A DNA stretch of 64,000 nt from positions 1 to 64,000 of the forward strand of contig JHXB01000013.1 of NCBI GenBank assembly GCA_000621905.1, in the 5' to 3' direction. Below, piece by piece: positions 53,556 through 63,283 of this stretch. Each line of letters begins with the position of its first letter. Within the stretch, counting starts at the first letter, position 1. Source of the DNA: Lachnospiraceae bacterium NC2004 (GTDB taxonomy: Bacteria; Bacillota; Clostridia; Lachnospirales; Lachnospiraceae). The notes beneath the pieces are model-generated. The model was not told the DNA's origin, did not search any database, and worked only from the letters and a program-made list of their open reading frames with translations. A program made the position numbers and the translations under genes.

Positions 53556-54938
53556 TCACGATTCTGCAGCATTTGACACTTTAGGCTTGTCCTGATATTT
53601 CTTAATAACTTCCTTAACACTTAACGAAGCATCATCCATATAATTGCTTCTGACTGCGTGCTCAATAATATCGGCAACTCCGTCATATCCAAAGAGAGTA
53701 GAGTCAAGGCACATGTGGTAATTAGCCGCTGCCTTCCAGTCCTCTCCCGTAAAATGCCTGTAATAGACATCAACATCAGCATCCTGATGTGTAATCATGT
53801 CAATAGCCTTCTTAAAGCTTACATGATATTTATTCTCCATGTATACTATTCTGTGCTGTTCATCAGCAGTAATATGCACATGAAGCGCTGAACTCAATTC
53901 TCTTAAAATGTAATGACTACAGTGACCTACAATAATGCAGCTCTGCTCGTTGGCTAGCTTCATAATCGCCGATCTCTGCGCCTCGTAAAGCCCCCTGTAA
54001 ACCTCCATATCCTCACTCACAAGTTTATAATTCTCCTTGATAAACGCCTCTATAGGGTTGACATAAAGCTTCTCGTTATGCTTGGTAACATAGTCAACAG
54101 AGAAATGTCCCTCATCGGCTATCATGGAAATAAGCTCTTTATCGTATACAGGAATCTTAAGTTTCTCTCCGAGCATCCTTGCGATAACTCTTCCACCGCT
54201 GCCTGACTCTGAGGTTACAGTGATAACAAGCTTCTTGTTCTTGTCAGGATTCCATGCAGAGCGGTATACGAAACTACCCTCATTTTGGAAATAGTGTCCT
54301 ACAAAACTAAGCTTAGAAGTAAACTTTCTTGAAATCGGTCCGACTAAGATAACTGCAATAAGAGTACCCTCTCTTACGGCAACAACCTCACCTAATAAAA
54401 AGAGCGAAAGCCCTACGGCAATCGCAGCCATGACTGCATCCGCAGACAATTTAACAATCGAAAATTCAACATGAAATACATCAGATATGGCTTTGATAAA
54501 TGCTTCCGTAGAAATCATAGCCACATCCGCTACAACCTGACAGGTTATTCCAAAAGCCCTAAATACGCATCCGATTAGCAACATAAGAAGCGACGAAGCG
54601 TAATTATTAGGCGTTATAAACATCAATACCGCCATCGCGCCATCAAGCACGATGGAAAATGCCAATGTCACCGGAACTTGCAGTAACATTTGCCCGGTGA
54701 ACTTCTTTCTAAGCAAAAGAATCTGTATAATAAGCAGAAACATATAAAATGCAAATGTCCATGTACCAAATGACAGCTTCGTACAATAAAGACTTGCGAC
54801 ATAAGGTATACAGGCAGTAGGCCCCGTTCCCAATGCAGACTTGGTCATAAGAGCGAGACCTATTGCATTTACACAGATTCCAAAAAGAAAGAGTGCATAT
54901 CTCTTGATTAATTCGGATTTGTTTCTACTCTCATTCAT
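53556..54938 (-). CDS. Membrane domain fused to cytidylate-kinase-like domain
   Basis: A 460-aa fusion. Residues 1-220 are a YczE/YitT-like membrane domain with about six helices (LFGICVNAIGLALMTKSALGTGPTA). Residues ~235-430 are a cytidylate-kinase-like P-loop domain (VITVTSESGSGGRVIARMLGEKL, YDKELISMIAD, IIVGHCSHYIL). The family is annotated as cytidylate kinase-like; the substrate is unknown and a signalling or export-linked role is possible. It lies 8 bp after the diguanylate cyclase gene. Confidence 0.75.
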   Translation of the reverse strand: MNESRNKSELIKRYALFLFGICVNAIGLALMTKSALGTGPTACIPYVASLYCTKLSFGTWTFAFYMFLLIIQILLLRKKFTGQMLLQVPVTLAFSIVLDGAMAVLMFITPNNYASSLLMLLIGCVFRAFGITCQVVADVAMISTEAFIKAISDVFHVEFSIVKLSADAVMAAIAVGLSLFLLGEVVAVREGTLIAVILVGPISRKFTSKLSFVGHYFQNEGSFVYRSAWNPDKNKKLVITVTSESGSGGRVIARMLGEKLKIPVYDKELISMIADEGHFSVDYVTKHNEKLYVNPIEAFIKENYKLVSEDMEVYRGLYEAQRSAIMKLANEQSCIIVGHCSHYILRELSSALHVHITADEQHRIVYMENKYHVSFKKAIDMITHQDADVDVYYRHFTGEDWKAAANYHMCLDSTLFGYDGVADIIEHAVRSNYMDDASLSVKEVIKKYQDKPKVSNAAES

Positions 54939-54946
54939 ATAGCAAT

Positions 54947-56647
54947 CTACCTTGATTTAATGCGATACTTCTCGTGATGCTCCTTCTTGGCTTCGTACAT
55001 TCTCTGATCAGCAAGAAGATAGGTCTGGTGAATGAAGTCCTCCTTGCATTCAACTCTGAAACCGTATCCGTAAGCTGTCGAATAATCCCAAGGAACATCC
55101 TTAACCGTGTTGATAACCTCTAATTTAGCGTCAAGCATTCTTAACGCCTGCTCAACCTCTTCGGTTCCAACCTTTCTCATGATGACCATGAACTCGTCAC
55201 CACCGATTCGGCCAACCATCGCGTCATATCCTTCAAATACAGACTGGAGAGCCTTACCAAACACCTTCAAAAGCTCATCACCCGCGTTGTGGCCATAATT
55301 GTCATTGACCATCTTAAGACCGTTAAGGTCGAAACTTATAATGCAGTAATTCTCTTCATTGGACTCCCATTCCTCAAGCTGAAGATTAAGCTTAGAGCGG
55401 TTGTATAAACCTGTAAGTCCGTCGGCATAAGCAAGATATGCAAGCGACTCAAACTCCACCGTTCTCGCATAAGCACCTGTAACATTGATATAAAAGTTGG
55501 CAAGCTGAAAATATGCAAATAACAGCGCTCCGACAGATACCAGATTACCACCGATGTAAATAATCACTGAGTTGCTGTCAATGTTAAGAAATCTTGTAGC
55601 CATGTTAATTAACGATGATGCAAACAGTAACGAGCTAAGTGTAATAAGCCCGGCAATCTGGAAGATGTCACCGTCATCAAGCAAACCATTCTTCTTGTCC
55701 TTTATATACTTGATAACTATACCTACAAAGCAAGCCACCAAAAACACATAGATTACCCATTTGGTATAGTAAAATGAAATCATTCCTGCATAATGAAGTA
55801 TATTGATGAAAACAAACATTATATTATACGCAGTAACAATCTTATGCTTCTTTTCATACAATGCACCCTTAGATATCTCAAAACATAACATTATTGAAAG
55901 AGGCATAATAGCAGCCATTGTTGTATACATAATAGGCTTAATGAGATCCATGCTCATATATATGCCTGCACACTTGTAGTATGTATGCAGAAATACGCCA
56001 AGATCCATGCATATGCATGACTCTAAAATGTTAATCTTAAGTCCGTCAACCCATCCAAAGAGAATAAGTGAAATCATCAGGAATATTGCTCCATAAAGAA
56101 TGAGGAATAATCCTAAAAACAGTGGCAATGCATTAGAAAACACATATCTCTTGAACAAGTCAAGTCTGTTACCGACACTTATTGAAGATATAGGGTTGAC
56201 TACCGTTAAGCTACTGGTCCTTAATATGATTTTTAAAGTCTCACCTGAAGAATTCTCCGGAAGAGAAATCAGATTGTGTCCTGACGATATATATGTATTT
56301 CTCGCTATCTCATCAAGGTACTTCTGCTCAATTAGCTTATCACCCACATACACTTCATAAGCGCACTCGTCGGTGTTAAATTCAATTGCAGGTATTATCA
56401 TGTTATCAGTATTAGGTAATGTAAATGAAACAATAAGATCTTCGTCTCTTTTGAGACTCTTACCTAAAGCTCTCAAATAATTACTACCGCTCACATCAAC
56501 AGTCAAATCTGTACCAAGAGTAACACTCACAGTGTTAACATTAGTCACAGGGCAGGTCGACTTATCGGAATATCTTAAAAGAATACCGAGCGTAAGAAAA
56601 TATATTGCCACCAATGATCCAAGTATAATTAACTTCTTTCTGTTCAT
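54947..56647 (-). CDS. Membrane diguanylate cyclase (GGDEF), second of pair
   Basis: A 566-aa sensor. An N-terminal anchor is followed by an extracellular strand-rich domain (~30-170), seven or so helices (~175-385) and a GGDEF domain (~400-560) with FDLNGLKMVNDNYGHNAGDELL and GRIGGDEF. The active-site motif is intact, so it should make c-di-GMP. The RxxD inhibitory site upstream of GGDEF is absent. Its ATG overlaps the stop of the upstream GGDEF gene (ATGA). Confidence 0.9.
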   Translation of the reverse strand: MNRKKLIILGSLVAIYFLTLGILLRYSDKSTCPVTNVNTVSVTLGTDLTVDVSGSNYLRALGKSLKRDEDLIVSFTLPNTDNMIIPAIEFNTDECAYEVYVGDKLIEQKYLDEIARNTYISSGHNLISLPENSSGETLKIILRTSSLTVVNPISSISVGNRLDLFKRYVFSNALPLFLGLFLILYGAIFLMISLILFGWVDGLKINILESCICMDLGVFLHTYYKCAGIYMSMDLIKPIMYTTMAAIMPLSIMLCFEISKGALYEKKHKIVTAYNIMFVFINILHYAGMISFYYTKWVIYVFLVACFVGIVIKYIKDKKNGLLDDGDIFQIAGLITLSSLLFASSLINMATRFLNIDSNSVIIYIGGNLVSVGALLFAYFQLANFYINVTGAYARTVEFESLAYLAYADGLTGLYNRSKLNLQLEEWESNEENYCIISFDLNGLKMVNDNYGHNAGDELLKVFGKALQSVFEGYDAMVGRIGGDEFMVIMRKVGTEEVEQALRMLDAKLEVINTVKDVPWDYSTAYGYGFRVECKEDFIHQTYLLADQRMYEAKKEHHEKYRIKSR

Positions 56648-58353
56648 GACATCACCTCCTGATTAGAAAGCTCCGCCATCATTCTGTGGTGCTCGTCCTT
56701 CATTGCGTACATTCTTGTATCCGCAAGCATATATACATCCTTGACACTAGGTGAATCCACCTCATGGTTACCGGCATAGCCCCATGAAGCAGAATACCTG
56801 AATTCTGTTTCTTTATCATTGGCAACAGCTATCTCAAGCTTTAACTTACTAAGAAGCGACTCGCATCTCGCTACATCGCGTCCCTTCATAATAACTATAA
56901 ACTCATCTCCACCCATACGGCCTAAAAGTTCAACATTGCTGTAGACATCTTTCAGTATAGCCGCAAAGCCTTTAATCATACGGTCACCAATCTGATGACC
57001 GAGGTTATCATTAACCTTCTTAAGTCCGTCAAGATCAATGCTGACAACAATACAAGGAACTTTCTTTCTGGTCATTCTCTCCATAACCTGCTCGCAGTGA
57101 GCTCGGTTAGACACATCGGTAAGCTCATCACGATAAGCCAGTCCCTCAAGATTATCTCTGATATTGTCTTCGTTAATATGGGCAATATGATGGAAGAAGT
57201 AACTTAAAACCATACAGATAACAAGCTCTATCGCTCCAAAGAGTATGTACATACCCTTGACTGAAGTCTGAGGAATTCTTCCCATTGAGTTGCCGATATA
57301 ATATGCAATTAAGTCGGCATATGAAGTGATAAAGAAGATATTAACACCGATAACAATAATAAACGAATATACTCTGTTACCGTAAATCTCCGAAATCTCT
57401 CTTGATGTTTTGATACATCTCACCAGATAAATGACACAGTACGCGCCTTGAAATGAAATAAGTGCATGAGTAAAAATAACCATCTCCTGGATATACTTCA
57501 ATCCTAAGAAATGAATTAAAAGCACTATAACCGGAACCAAGAAATCAACTATCATAAAGAAATATGTAAGCTTATTACGCTTAGCTCCGTCGTTGAATAT
57601 CATGGCACCCTGAACCAAAAACGGAAGGAACAAAAGTGACGCATATTCAAGAAATGAGGCACTGTAATCGTTAACCACAAAGCCTAACAGACTATTGTAC
57701 CCAAGAAAATATACACCCAAATCCATGAGCAAAAGTCCATGGAAAAGCATACTTATAATCGCTGTCTGAACTCCTCTTAGTATAGGAATTGTAATCAGAA
57801 TAAAAAGTCCGAACGTGCAGACAAAGATACCGACAAAAAGCGGTAACCTTCTACTCTCCACATAAAAGGTAGATATATCCGCACTTTCGCCGTAATAGAA
57901 ATAATTAAGATTGTATGTTGTGGAAATGGAGGCCTTGATAGTAACTGCAAGCACGCCACCTTTTGGTGCACTAGGAATCGCAGCAATCAGCGCCCTCTTA
58001 GGGACAAAACTTCCATGCCTCTCTTCTTCATTGCCATACCTATATATGCTCTCACCATTATAGGCGACATCAACTTCACAAAAGTCCGACATAAAGGAGA
58101 TTGTAGGGCTTATATATTCTTCATCAGGTAATATTGTTGAAAATGTCACTGATTCACCTTTATTCAAGTGACATCCCTTAAATGCTTCGCCTTCTCCGGT
58201 ATCACCCTTAACAAATGTCGTAGTCAAGCGGTAAAACTCACTCTGCTTATCGCTCTTAACCGGAGCCGTCATTATCAAAGCGACAAAGAAAAAGACACAT
58301 GCCGCCATGATAATTCCACCTATTCTCTTTTTATATATCATATCAAGTTTCAT
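56644..58353 (-). CDS. Membrane diguanylate cyclase (GGDEF), first of pair
   Basis: A 569-aa protein with the same layout as the next gene: anchor, extracellular domain (~40-165), helical bundle (~170-385) and GGDEF domain with SIDLDGLKKVNDNLGHQIGDRM and GRMGGDEF. No RxxD site is visible. The pair probably arose by tandem duplication and diverged mainly in the sensor. No strong ribosome binding site precedes the ATG at 58353. Confidence 0.9.
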   Translation of the reverse strand: MKLDMIYKKRIGGIIMAACVFFFVALIMTAPVKSDKQSEFYRLTTTFVKGDTGEGEAFKGCHLNKGESVTFSTILPDEEYISPTISFMSDFCEVDVAYNGESIYRYGNEEERHGSFVPKRALIAAIPSAPKGGVLAVTIKASISTTYNLNYFYYGESADISTFYVESRRLPLFVGIFVCTFGLFILITIPILRGVQTAIISMLFHGLLLMDLGVYFLGYNSLLGFVVNDYSASFLEYASLLFLPFLVQGAMIFNDGAKRNKLTYFFMIVDFLVPVIVLLIHFLGLKYIQEMVIFTHALISFQGAYCVIYLVRCIKTSREISEIYGNRVYSFIIVIGVNIFFITSYADLIAYYIGNSMGRIPQTSVKGMYILFGAIELVICMVLSYFFHHIAHINEDNIRDNLEGLAYRDELTDVSNRAHCEQVMERMTRKKVPCIVVSIDLDGLKKVNDNLGHQIGDRMIKGFAAILKDVYSNVELLGRMGGDEFIVIMKGRDVARCESLLSKLKLEIAVANDKETEFRYSASWGYAGNHEVDSPSVKDVYMLADTRMYAMKDEHHRMMAELSNQEVMS

Positions 58354-58447
58354 AATCGATTATCCTATCGTAAAGTCTTGAGCATATATACCTAAAGTAT
58401 GGTTAGTATACCCTACCGTATATTATATCGCATTTTACCGATAAATA

Positions 58448-59299
58448 CTATACCCCAAGGTCAAATTTAAGCTGTGGATTTACCTTTTTTATCTCATCTC
58501 GAGGATAATCAATAATCTTGACATCATCGACAGTCATATCATAGAAATTATGCTTGTCCGGATTAATCCAAACCTTCGGCTGACAGTCTACTTCTGACCT
58601 CTCAAGCATAATCTTGGCTTGATCTATGTGTCTGTCATATAGCTGAATATTGGCAACCATCCAAGTGAACTTACCCGCCGTTAGGCCTAGATGCCTTGCC
58701 ACAAACTCTAAGAAAATGCTGTATTGAAGCTGATTGATGCACCCTGCCGTAGCAAAATCCGAACTCCTCTGAAAAAGACACATATCAAGGTAGTCAACAC
58801 CGTCACTTCCATGTCTGACATTCCAAACCGTCTGATATGCGCACGGCTTAAGGCCATGAGGATTGTTAAAATCGTCCTCCTGCCACATGTTGATTATATG
58901 GCGTCTTCCGTCAGGATCATTCTTAATGCCGTCAAGAAGCTTCTTCATAAGGTTATGCCTCCTTATGGTCTCACCGTAGCAGCACCCTATCGTTCTGTCT
59001 CCTACATCCCATGAATCCCACCATGTGACATTATACTTATCTCTCAACAAATCAAGGCTGTTGCTCTCGTCCTGATATATCCACAAAAGCTCTCCGATAG
59101 AGCTCTTGACCGCAATAGGTCTAAGTGTGATTATCGGACTCTCGCCTTTAGAAAGATCGTAGGTAACACACGCATGATTGACTGAGTATGTGTGTGCCGG
59201 CGTACCGTCCTCGTAGTGAGGACGCGGATTATTATCGAGCTCACCTTCCTCTAGGATGCGTTTAAACATTTGCTTATGAAATATATCTCCCTTGGTCAT
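58448..59299 (-). CDS. thyA: Thymidylate synthase
   Basis: A 283-aa ThyA that methylates dUMP with methylene-tetrahydrofolate. The nucleophile is Cys153 in GLKPCAYQTVW; DPDGRRHIINMW, FQRSSDFATAGCINQLQYS and YDRHIDQ are standard active-site segments. No dihydrofolate reductase gene is adjacent. Intact, normal length. Confidence 0.95.
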   Translation of the reverse strand: MTKGDIFHKQMFKRILEEGELDNNPRPHYEDGTPAHTYSVNHACVTYDLSKGESPIITLRPIAVKSSIGELLWIYQDESNSLDLLRDKYNVTWWDSWDVGDRTIGCCYGETIRRHNLMKKLLDGIKNDPDGRRHIINMWQEDDFNNPHGLKPCAYQTVWNVRHGSDGVDYLDMCLFQRSSDFATAGCINQLQYSIFLEFVARHLGLTAGKFTWMVANIQLYDRHIDQAKIMLERSEVDCQPKVWINPDKHNFYDMTVDDVKIIDYPRDEIKKVNPQLKFDLGV

Positions 59300-59311
59300 A
59301 TCTGTTCCTCT

Positions 59312-59758
59312 CTATTCTATACCTAATTCTTCATCGATAGACGGTTTGTACGAAACCAAATCTCCCATCTTATCAATCTCTTTGTTCATCAACGATCTGT
59401 ACTTTGACGCTCTTATGCAGTCTCCGGACGAGCTAAACACCTTAAACTGCAAAGCGTATTGATAATATCTCGCAAGCGCGAAACACTCCTGTCTGTCCTT
59501 ATCATCCGTCGTAAGGTTATCATTGGAGCTATAATAATCATGTACAAGATCAACAAAGTCTTCTCTTGAGATCGTGCTCAAAAGGTCAGTTGTAGGAACG
59601 TAGTATACGTGTTTTCTATTATTTAAATCAATAAAACCTACTATGGTAACAATGGTCAGCACAAGCCCCAGAATTATAATAATAACACCGGTTATCACCA
59701 TTGCCGGTGACTTCTTAACCTTTCCGGCAGGTTTATTCTTATTTTTATTCTTACTCAT
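59312..59758 (-). CDS. Small membrane protein of unknown function
   Basis: A 148-aa protein with a Lys/Asn-rich start (MSKNKNKNKPAGKVKK), one membrane segment (~18-46) and an extracellular helical domain. It overlaps the end of the upstream zinc-ribbon gene and precedes thyA by 12 bp. It is probably one unit with the two zinc-ribbon proteins. Not recognised. Confidence 0.7.
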   Translation of the reverse strand: MSKNKNKNKPAGKVKKSPAMVITGVIIIILGLVLTIVTIVGFIDLNNRKHVYYVPTTDLLSTISREDFVDLVHDYYSSNDNLTTDDKDRQECFALARYYQYALQFKVFSSSGDCIRASKYRSLMNKEIDKMGDLVSYKPSIDEELGIE

Positions 59759-60551
59759 TTACCTTGGCCTCCTCAAATAATACTTCAATCTTAGCGGATG
59801 ACATCGTATCCAAAGAGTAGGCGTCCTCCTCCGTAATCCCAAAAACACCCATTGCCAAGTCCGTAATATGCTCTGACATTACATTAAGCGCTTCAACCTC
59901 TAGCTCCTGATATTCTTTTGGAATATCGCAGTAGGTAGAATCTAACCTTTCCAGATAATTCTTCTTCTCTTCATAGAATGTAGCCACATACTTAGCTACG
60001 GTCTTCTTCTCGTCTTCAACATACTTTCCATAATCAAATGACGAGACTGTGTTGTTCTTATCCATATACATGTAATGATATAATTCCTCGGTATAAGTAA
60101 ATACTCTTGAGTAATCCGAAACGCTCTGGAAGAACAAACCGTAATTATCATAGAGGCTGGCACCGTATACCAATATATCCCCGTTACTGACGTAATGATA
60201 CATCTCAATGAACTCTTCATTGGCGATGTATTCCTTAAGTTTTTGGTCATATGCGTCCTTGTGAGCTTCGACCTCTTTTATGGTCTTTCGCTTATGAAGA
60301 TCATATCTTATCTCGTCCATGTTGCTCGCAACTCCAATCAGGATAATAAGAACAAATATTGCCGCTATTCTTATTGCAACCTTAAGTGCACCTTTAGTTC
60401 TCTTATCAACCTCTTCTTTGGTCTCATTATAGTCGCGCGCATAGTGCTCCATGTCAGCAATATGCTTTGTAGCAAATGAATTCGGCATTCCACAACTCTT
60501 GCAGAATTTATCTTCAAAATCAACCTCTGCTCCACAATGTTTGCACTTCAT
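59751..60551 (-). CDS. Zinc-ribbon membrane protein
   Basis: A 266-aa protein starting MKCKHCGAEVDFEDKFCKSCG, a four-cysteine zinc ribbon, with a membrane helix at ~55-75 and a helical extracellular domain. It overlaps the upstream gene by 4 bp and resembles it in layout, so the two are likely paralogues. Role unknown. Confidence 0.75.
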   Translation of the reverse strand: MKCKHCGAEVDFEDKFCKSCGMPNSFATKHIADMEHYARDYNETKEEVDKRTKGALKVAIRIAAIFVLIILIGVASNMDEIRYDLHKRKTIKEVEAHKDAYDQKLKEYIANEEFIEMYHYVSNGDILVYGASLYDNYGLFFQSVSDYSRVFTYTEELYHYMYMDKNNTVSSFDYGKYVEDEKKTVAKYVATFYEEKKNYLERLDSTYCDIPKEYQELEVEALNVMSEHITDLAMGVFGITEEDAYSLDTMSSAKIEVLFEEAKVNE

Positions 60552-61306
60552 TGATTATCCTCCTTAATCATACCTTTCTTCTCAAGGTACTCTCTGCAGT
60601 CCGTATAACTGACATAACCCTTCTCTTCCTCAATCTTCTTCATCCACTCGTCAAGCTCCGCACTACTTAGTCCATACCTTAATGTGGCATCATCCTTATA
60701 TGGCTCTGCTTTCTCCTTAACCATATCACGCTCTTTGACGGTAAGGCCGTATTCATAGTCAAATGCAAAGCACTTCATCTCATTATAGAAAAGCTCAATA
60801 TTCCAATAATCGTCAACAGATTCCTTGGAGTCCACATAATCATAAGCGTTCTTAGCTTTATTAAGCACATCTAATGCGTCACAAAATGCTGCATGCTTAA
60901 ACCCATAAACTGGCTTCTCGTCAGCCTTTGCCTTAAGATATTCATCAAGAAGAGTATCATAGTCTTCGTCATTATACATTTGCTGAAACCTGGCATAATT
61001 GACAACCTGCCATTTAGCATTTGCCTTATTCTTAATCGTTTTTGGAACCACAAAGATTAAAGCACACACTCCCAATATCAGCAGGAATATAAAGACAGGA
61101 ATCAGAATCCTTTTAGCAAGGCTCTTCCCCTCCTCAATAGCAGCCTCCTCGCCGTCATCCGCAAGCTCATGAAGGTCATCCTTGATATCTTCAAGAGCGT
61201 CCATGTACTTGGCTTCAGCATTATCAGGGGTTATATGACCGCAATAAGGGCAGTCGTAACTGCCCTCTTCGTAATATGCTCCACAATTGACGCATCTAAT
61301 CTCCAC
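60548..61306 (-). CDS. Zinc-ribbon membrane protein
   Basis: A 252-aa protein starting MEIRCVNCGAYYEEGSYDCP followed by YCG (zinc ribbon), then an acidic linker, a membrane helix (~68-90, ILIPVFIFLLILGVCALIF) and a helical outer domain. First of three linked genes for small membrane proteins. Role unknown. Confidence 0.75.
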   Translation of the reverse strand: MEIRCVNCGAYYEEGSYDCPYCGHITPDNAEAKYMDALEDIKDDLHELADDGEEAAIEEGKSLAKRILIPVFIFLLILGVCALIFVVPKTIKNKANAKWQVVNYARFQQMYNDEDYDTLLDEYLKAKADEKPVYGFKHAAFCDALDVLNKAKNAYDYVDSKESVDDYWNIELFYNEMKCFAFDYEYGLTVKERDMVKEKAEPYKDDATLRYGLSSAELDEWMKKIEEEKGYVSYTDCREYLEKKGMIKEDNQ

Positions 61307-61327
61307 GACTACTTCCTCCGTATCTGA

Positions 61328-61891
61328 TTACGACTTCTTCACAGAGTAACCAAATGACCCGAGCTTCTCTCCCAAAGCGAAGTACTCGCCATGAGAATAA
61401 GCTACCAAATCTGCATCATCAAGATGGAAAGCTCCCTTCTCATCCAAAAGCTCCTCATCCACCTGAACATTAACCACCTCTGCAATAAACATATCGTGGC
61501 TTCCAAGTTCAAGAATATCTTTAACCTTGCACTCGATGTTAACGGGGCTCTCAACAACTATAGGAGCGTTGACTACCTCTGCCTCACCTTTGGTGAGCTT
61601 AGATGTAGTCCACTTGTCTTCTTTAGCGCCGCTCTTGACACCGCAGTAATCTGTTGCAAATGTTGTCGCCCTCGTTGTAAGGTTAATTACAAACTCACCG
61701 CTCTCCTTAATCATGTTGTATGAGTGGCGCGACTTTCTAATTGAAATTGATACCATTGCAGGATCTGAGCAGATTGTGCCCGCCCACGCAATAGTAAGTA
61801 AATTGTCATTGCCTTCTTTATCTCTGCAGCTTACCAAGACTGCAGGCACCGGGTATAACATGTTGCCCGGCTTCCATGATTTCTTAGCCAT
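61328..61891 (-). CDS. Flavin reductase-family protein
   Basis: A 187-aa FMN-binding split-barrel protein (YPVPAVLVSCRDKEGNDN, TIAWAGTICSDPAMVSIS, RHSYNMIKESGEFVINL). Such proteins reduce flavin or transfer electrons, often to flavoproteins. FprA, its likely redox neighbour, is 54 bp upstream on the same strand. Confidence 0.9.
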   Translation of the reverse strand: MAKKSWKPGNMLYPVPAVLVSCRDKEGNDNLLTIAWAGTICSDPAMVSISIRKSRHSYNMIKESGEFVINLTTRATTFATDYCGVKSGAKEDKWTTSKLTKGEAEVVNAPIVVESPVNIECKVKDILELGSHDMFIAEVVNVQVDEELLDEKGAFHLDDADLVAYSHGEYFALGEKLGSFGYSVKKS

Positions 61892-61935
61892 AATGTCCTC
61901 CTAATAATAATGTATTGACCTTCTTCGAAGAATCT

Positions 61936-61960
61936 TTATCCCAAGCTATGCTTGGGATAA
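61936..61960 (-). terminator. Hairpin overlapping the fprA stop codon
   Basis: TTATCCCAAGC-TAT-GCTTGGGATAA, an 11-bp perfect stem that includes the last codons and stop of the FprA gene. On the minus strand it is followed by AGATTCTT, so it may be a weak terminator or RNA-stabilising end. Confidence 0.5.
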
Positions 61961-63118
61961 TTCCTCTACAAGTTTATCAATCGCTGCCCTAGAATCGTCC
62001 TTCAAGGTTCCTCTAACCGTAACCATAGGCTCAGCAATCTCAACATCCTTGAACCCTTCTACAGTCTGCTTCATAATGCGACCTGCGGTAGGACCCCATG
62101 CACCATTCTCGATGATACCAACCTTACGTTTCTGATAATTCTTGATTCTAAGAATATTAAGAAATGTTATCATCGGTGTGAAAAGATCCGCATCATAAGA
62201 AGAAGCGCATAAAACCATCCTATCGTAACGGAAGGCATCCTCAATTCCCTCATGCATATCATCATTGCAAATGTCGGTGACAGGCGCCTTAATACCCTTA
62301 GCCTCTAACTGCTCTGAAATATAATGTGCCGCCTGCTTGGTACCCTGTCCGTGAATTGAGGCAAATATAACAGCAACGCCCTCGTCCTCAGGTGTATATG
62401 TAGACCATTTCTGGTACTTATCAAGGTAAAAACCAAGCTCCTCATTCTGTGGAAGATAAGGACCATGAAGAGCCAAAATCTTCTCGATGTCAAATGCAGC
62501 CACTTTCTTAAGAAGGTTCTGCACCTGAATACCGTACTTACCTACAATGTTGAAATAGTATCTTCTGGCCTCGCAAGCCCAATCATCAGGCTCTGACTCT
62601 CTTACGCCGAACTTACCGAATGCATCCGAAGAAAACAGTACTTTCGCAGTCTTATCATAAGTCATAATAACCTCAGGCCAATGTACCATAGGCGCTGCAA
62701 CAAATGTAAGCTCGTGGCTTCCAAGACTTAAAGTGTCACCTTCCTTGATAATATCAATCTTATCTGAATAATCCTCATCAAAGAAATCTCCGATAAGCTT
62801 CGCTGCCTGCGCACTCGTCTTAATCCTTACGTCAGGATATTCCTTAATGATTGCATCTAAAGAGCCTGAGTGGTCCGGCTCCATATGCTGAACCACGATA
62901 TAATCGATAGTCCTGCCGTTAAGCGCCTCCTTAACATTGTTAAGCCACTCATCCTTGACATCAAGATCAACCGAGTCCATAAGACATACCTTCTCATCCA
63001 TAATAAGGTATGAATTGTAAGCCATACCCTCAGGAAGCTCGTATTGATTCTCAAACAATGTAATATCAGGGTCGTTAACACCCACCGCTAAAATATCATT
63101 TGTAATCTCTTGATACAT
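61946..63118 (-). CDS. FprA-type flavodiiron protein
   Basis: A 390-aa A-type flavoprotein that reduces oxygen to water or nitric oxide to nitrous oxide, protecting anaerobes. The diiron ligands are His78, Glu80, Asp82 and His83 (QHMEPDHSG), with further ligands in MVHWPEVI, SSDAFG and LHGPY. The C-terminal flavodoxin domain (~250-390) has IFASIHGQGTKQAA and ENGAWGPTAG for FMN binding. No fused rubredoxin. Confidence 0.95.
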   Translation of the reverse strand: MYQEITNDILAVGVNDPDITLFENQYELPEGMAYNSYLIMDEKVCLMDSVDLDVKDEWLNNVKEALNGRTIDYIVVQHMEPDHSGSLDAIIKEYPDVRIKTSAQAAKLIGDFFDEDYSDKIDIIKEGDTLSLGSHELTFVAAPMVHWPEVIMTYDKTAKVLFSSDAFGKFGVRESEPDDWACEARRYYFNIVGKYGIQVQNLLKKVAAFDIEKILALHGPYLPQNEELGFYLDKYQKWSTYTPEDEGVAVIFASIHGQGTKQAAHYISEQLEAKGIKAPVTDICNDDMHEGIEDAFRYDRMVLCASSYDADLFTPMITFLNILRIKNYQKRKVGIIENGAWGPTAGRIMKQTVEGFKDVEIAEPMVTVRGTLKDDSRAAIDKLVEELSQA

Positions 63119-63283
63119 TATCTCTCCTCCTTTAAAAGCCCATAATTGTATACATTTTATCGTATTAGAGGGGTTATTACAAGAGAAAAATGAGAGAGAC
63201 TCACTATTATTCCATTGTAAGATTCCTTAAAGTATGTTAATATTGTCGGGCACGTTAATTAACATTTTCGGGAGATGCTTTTT

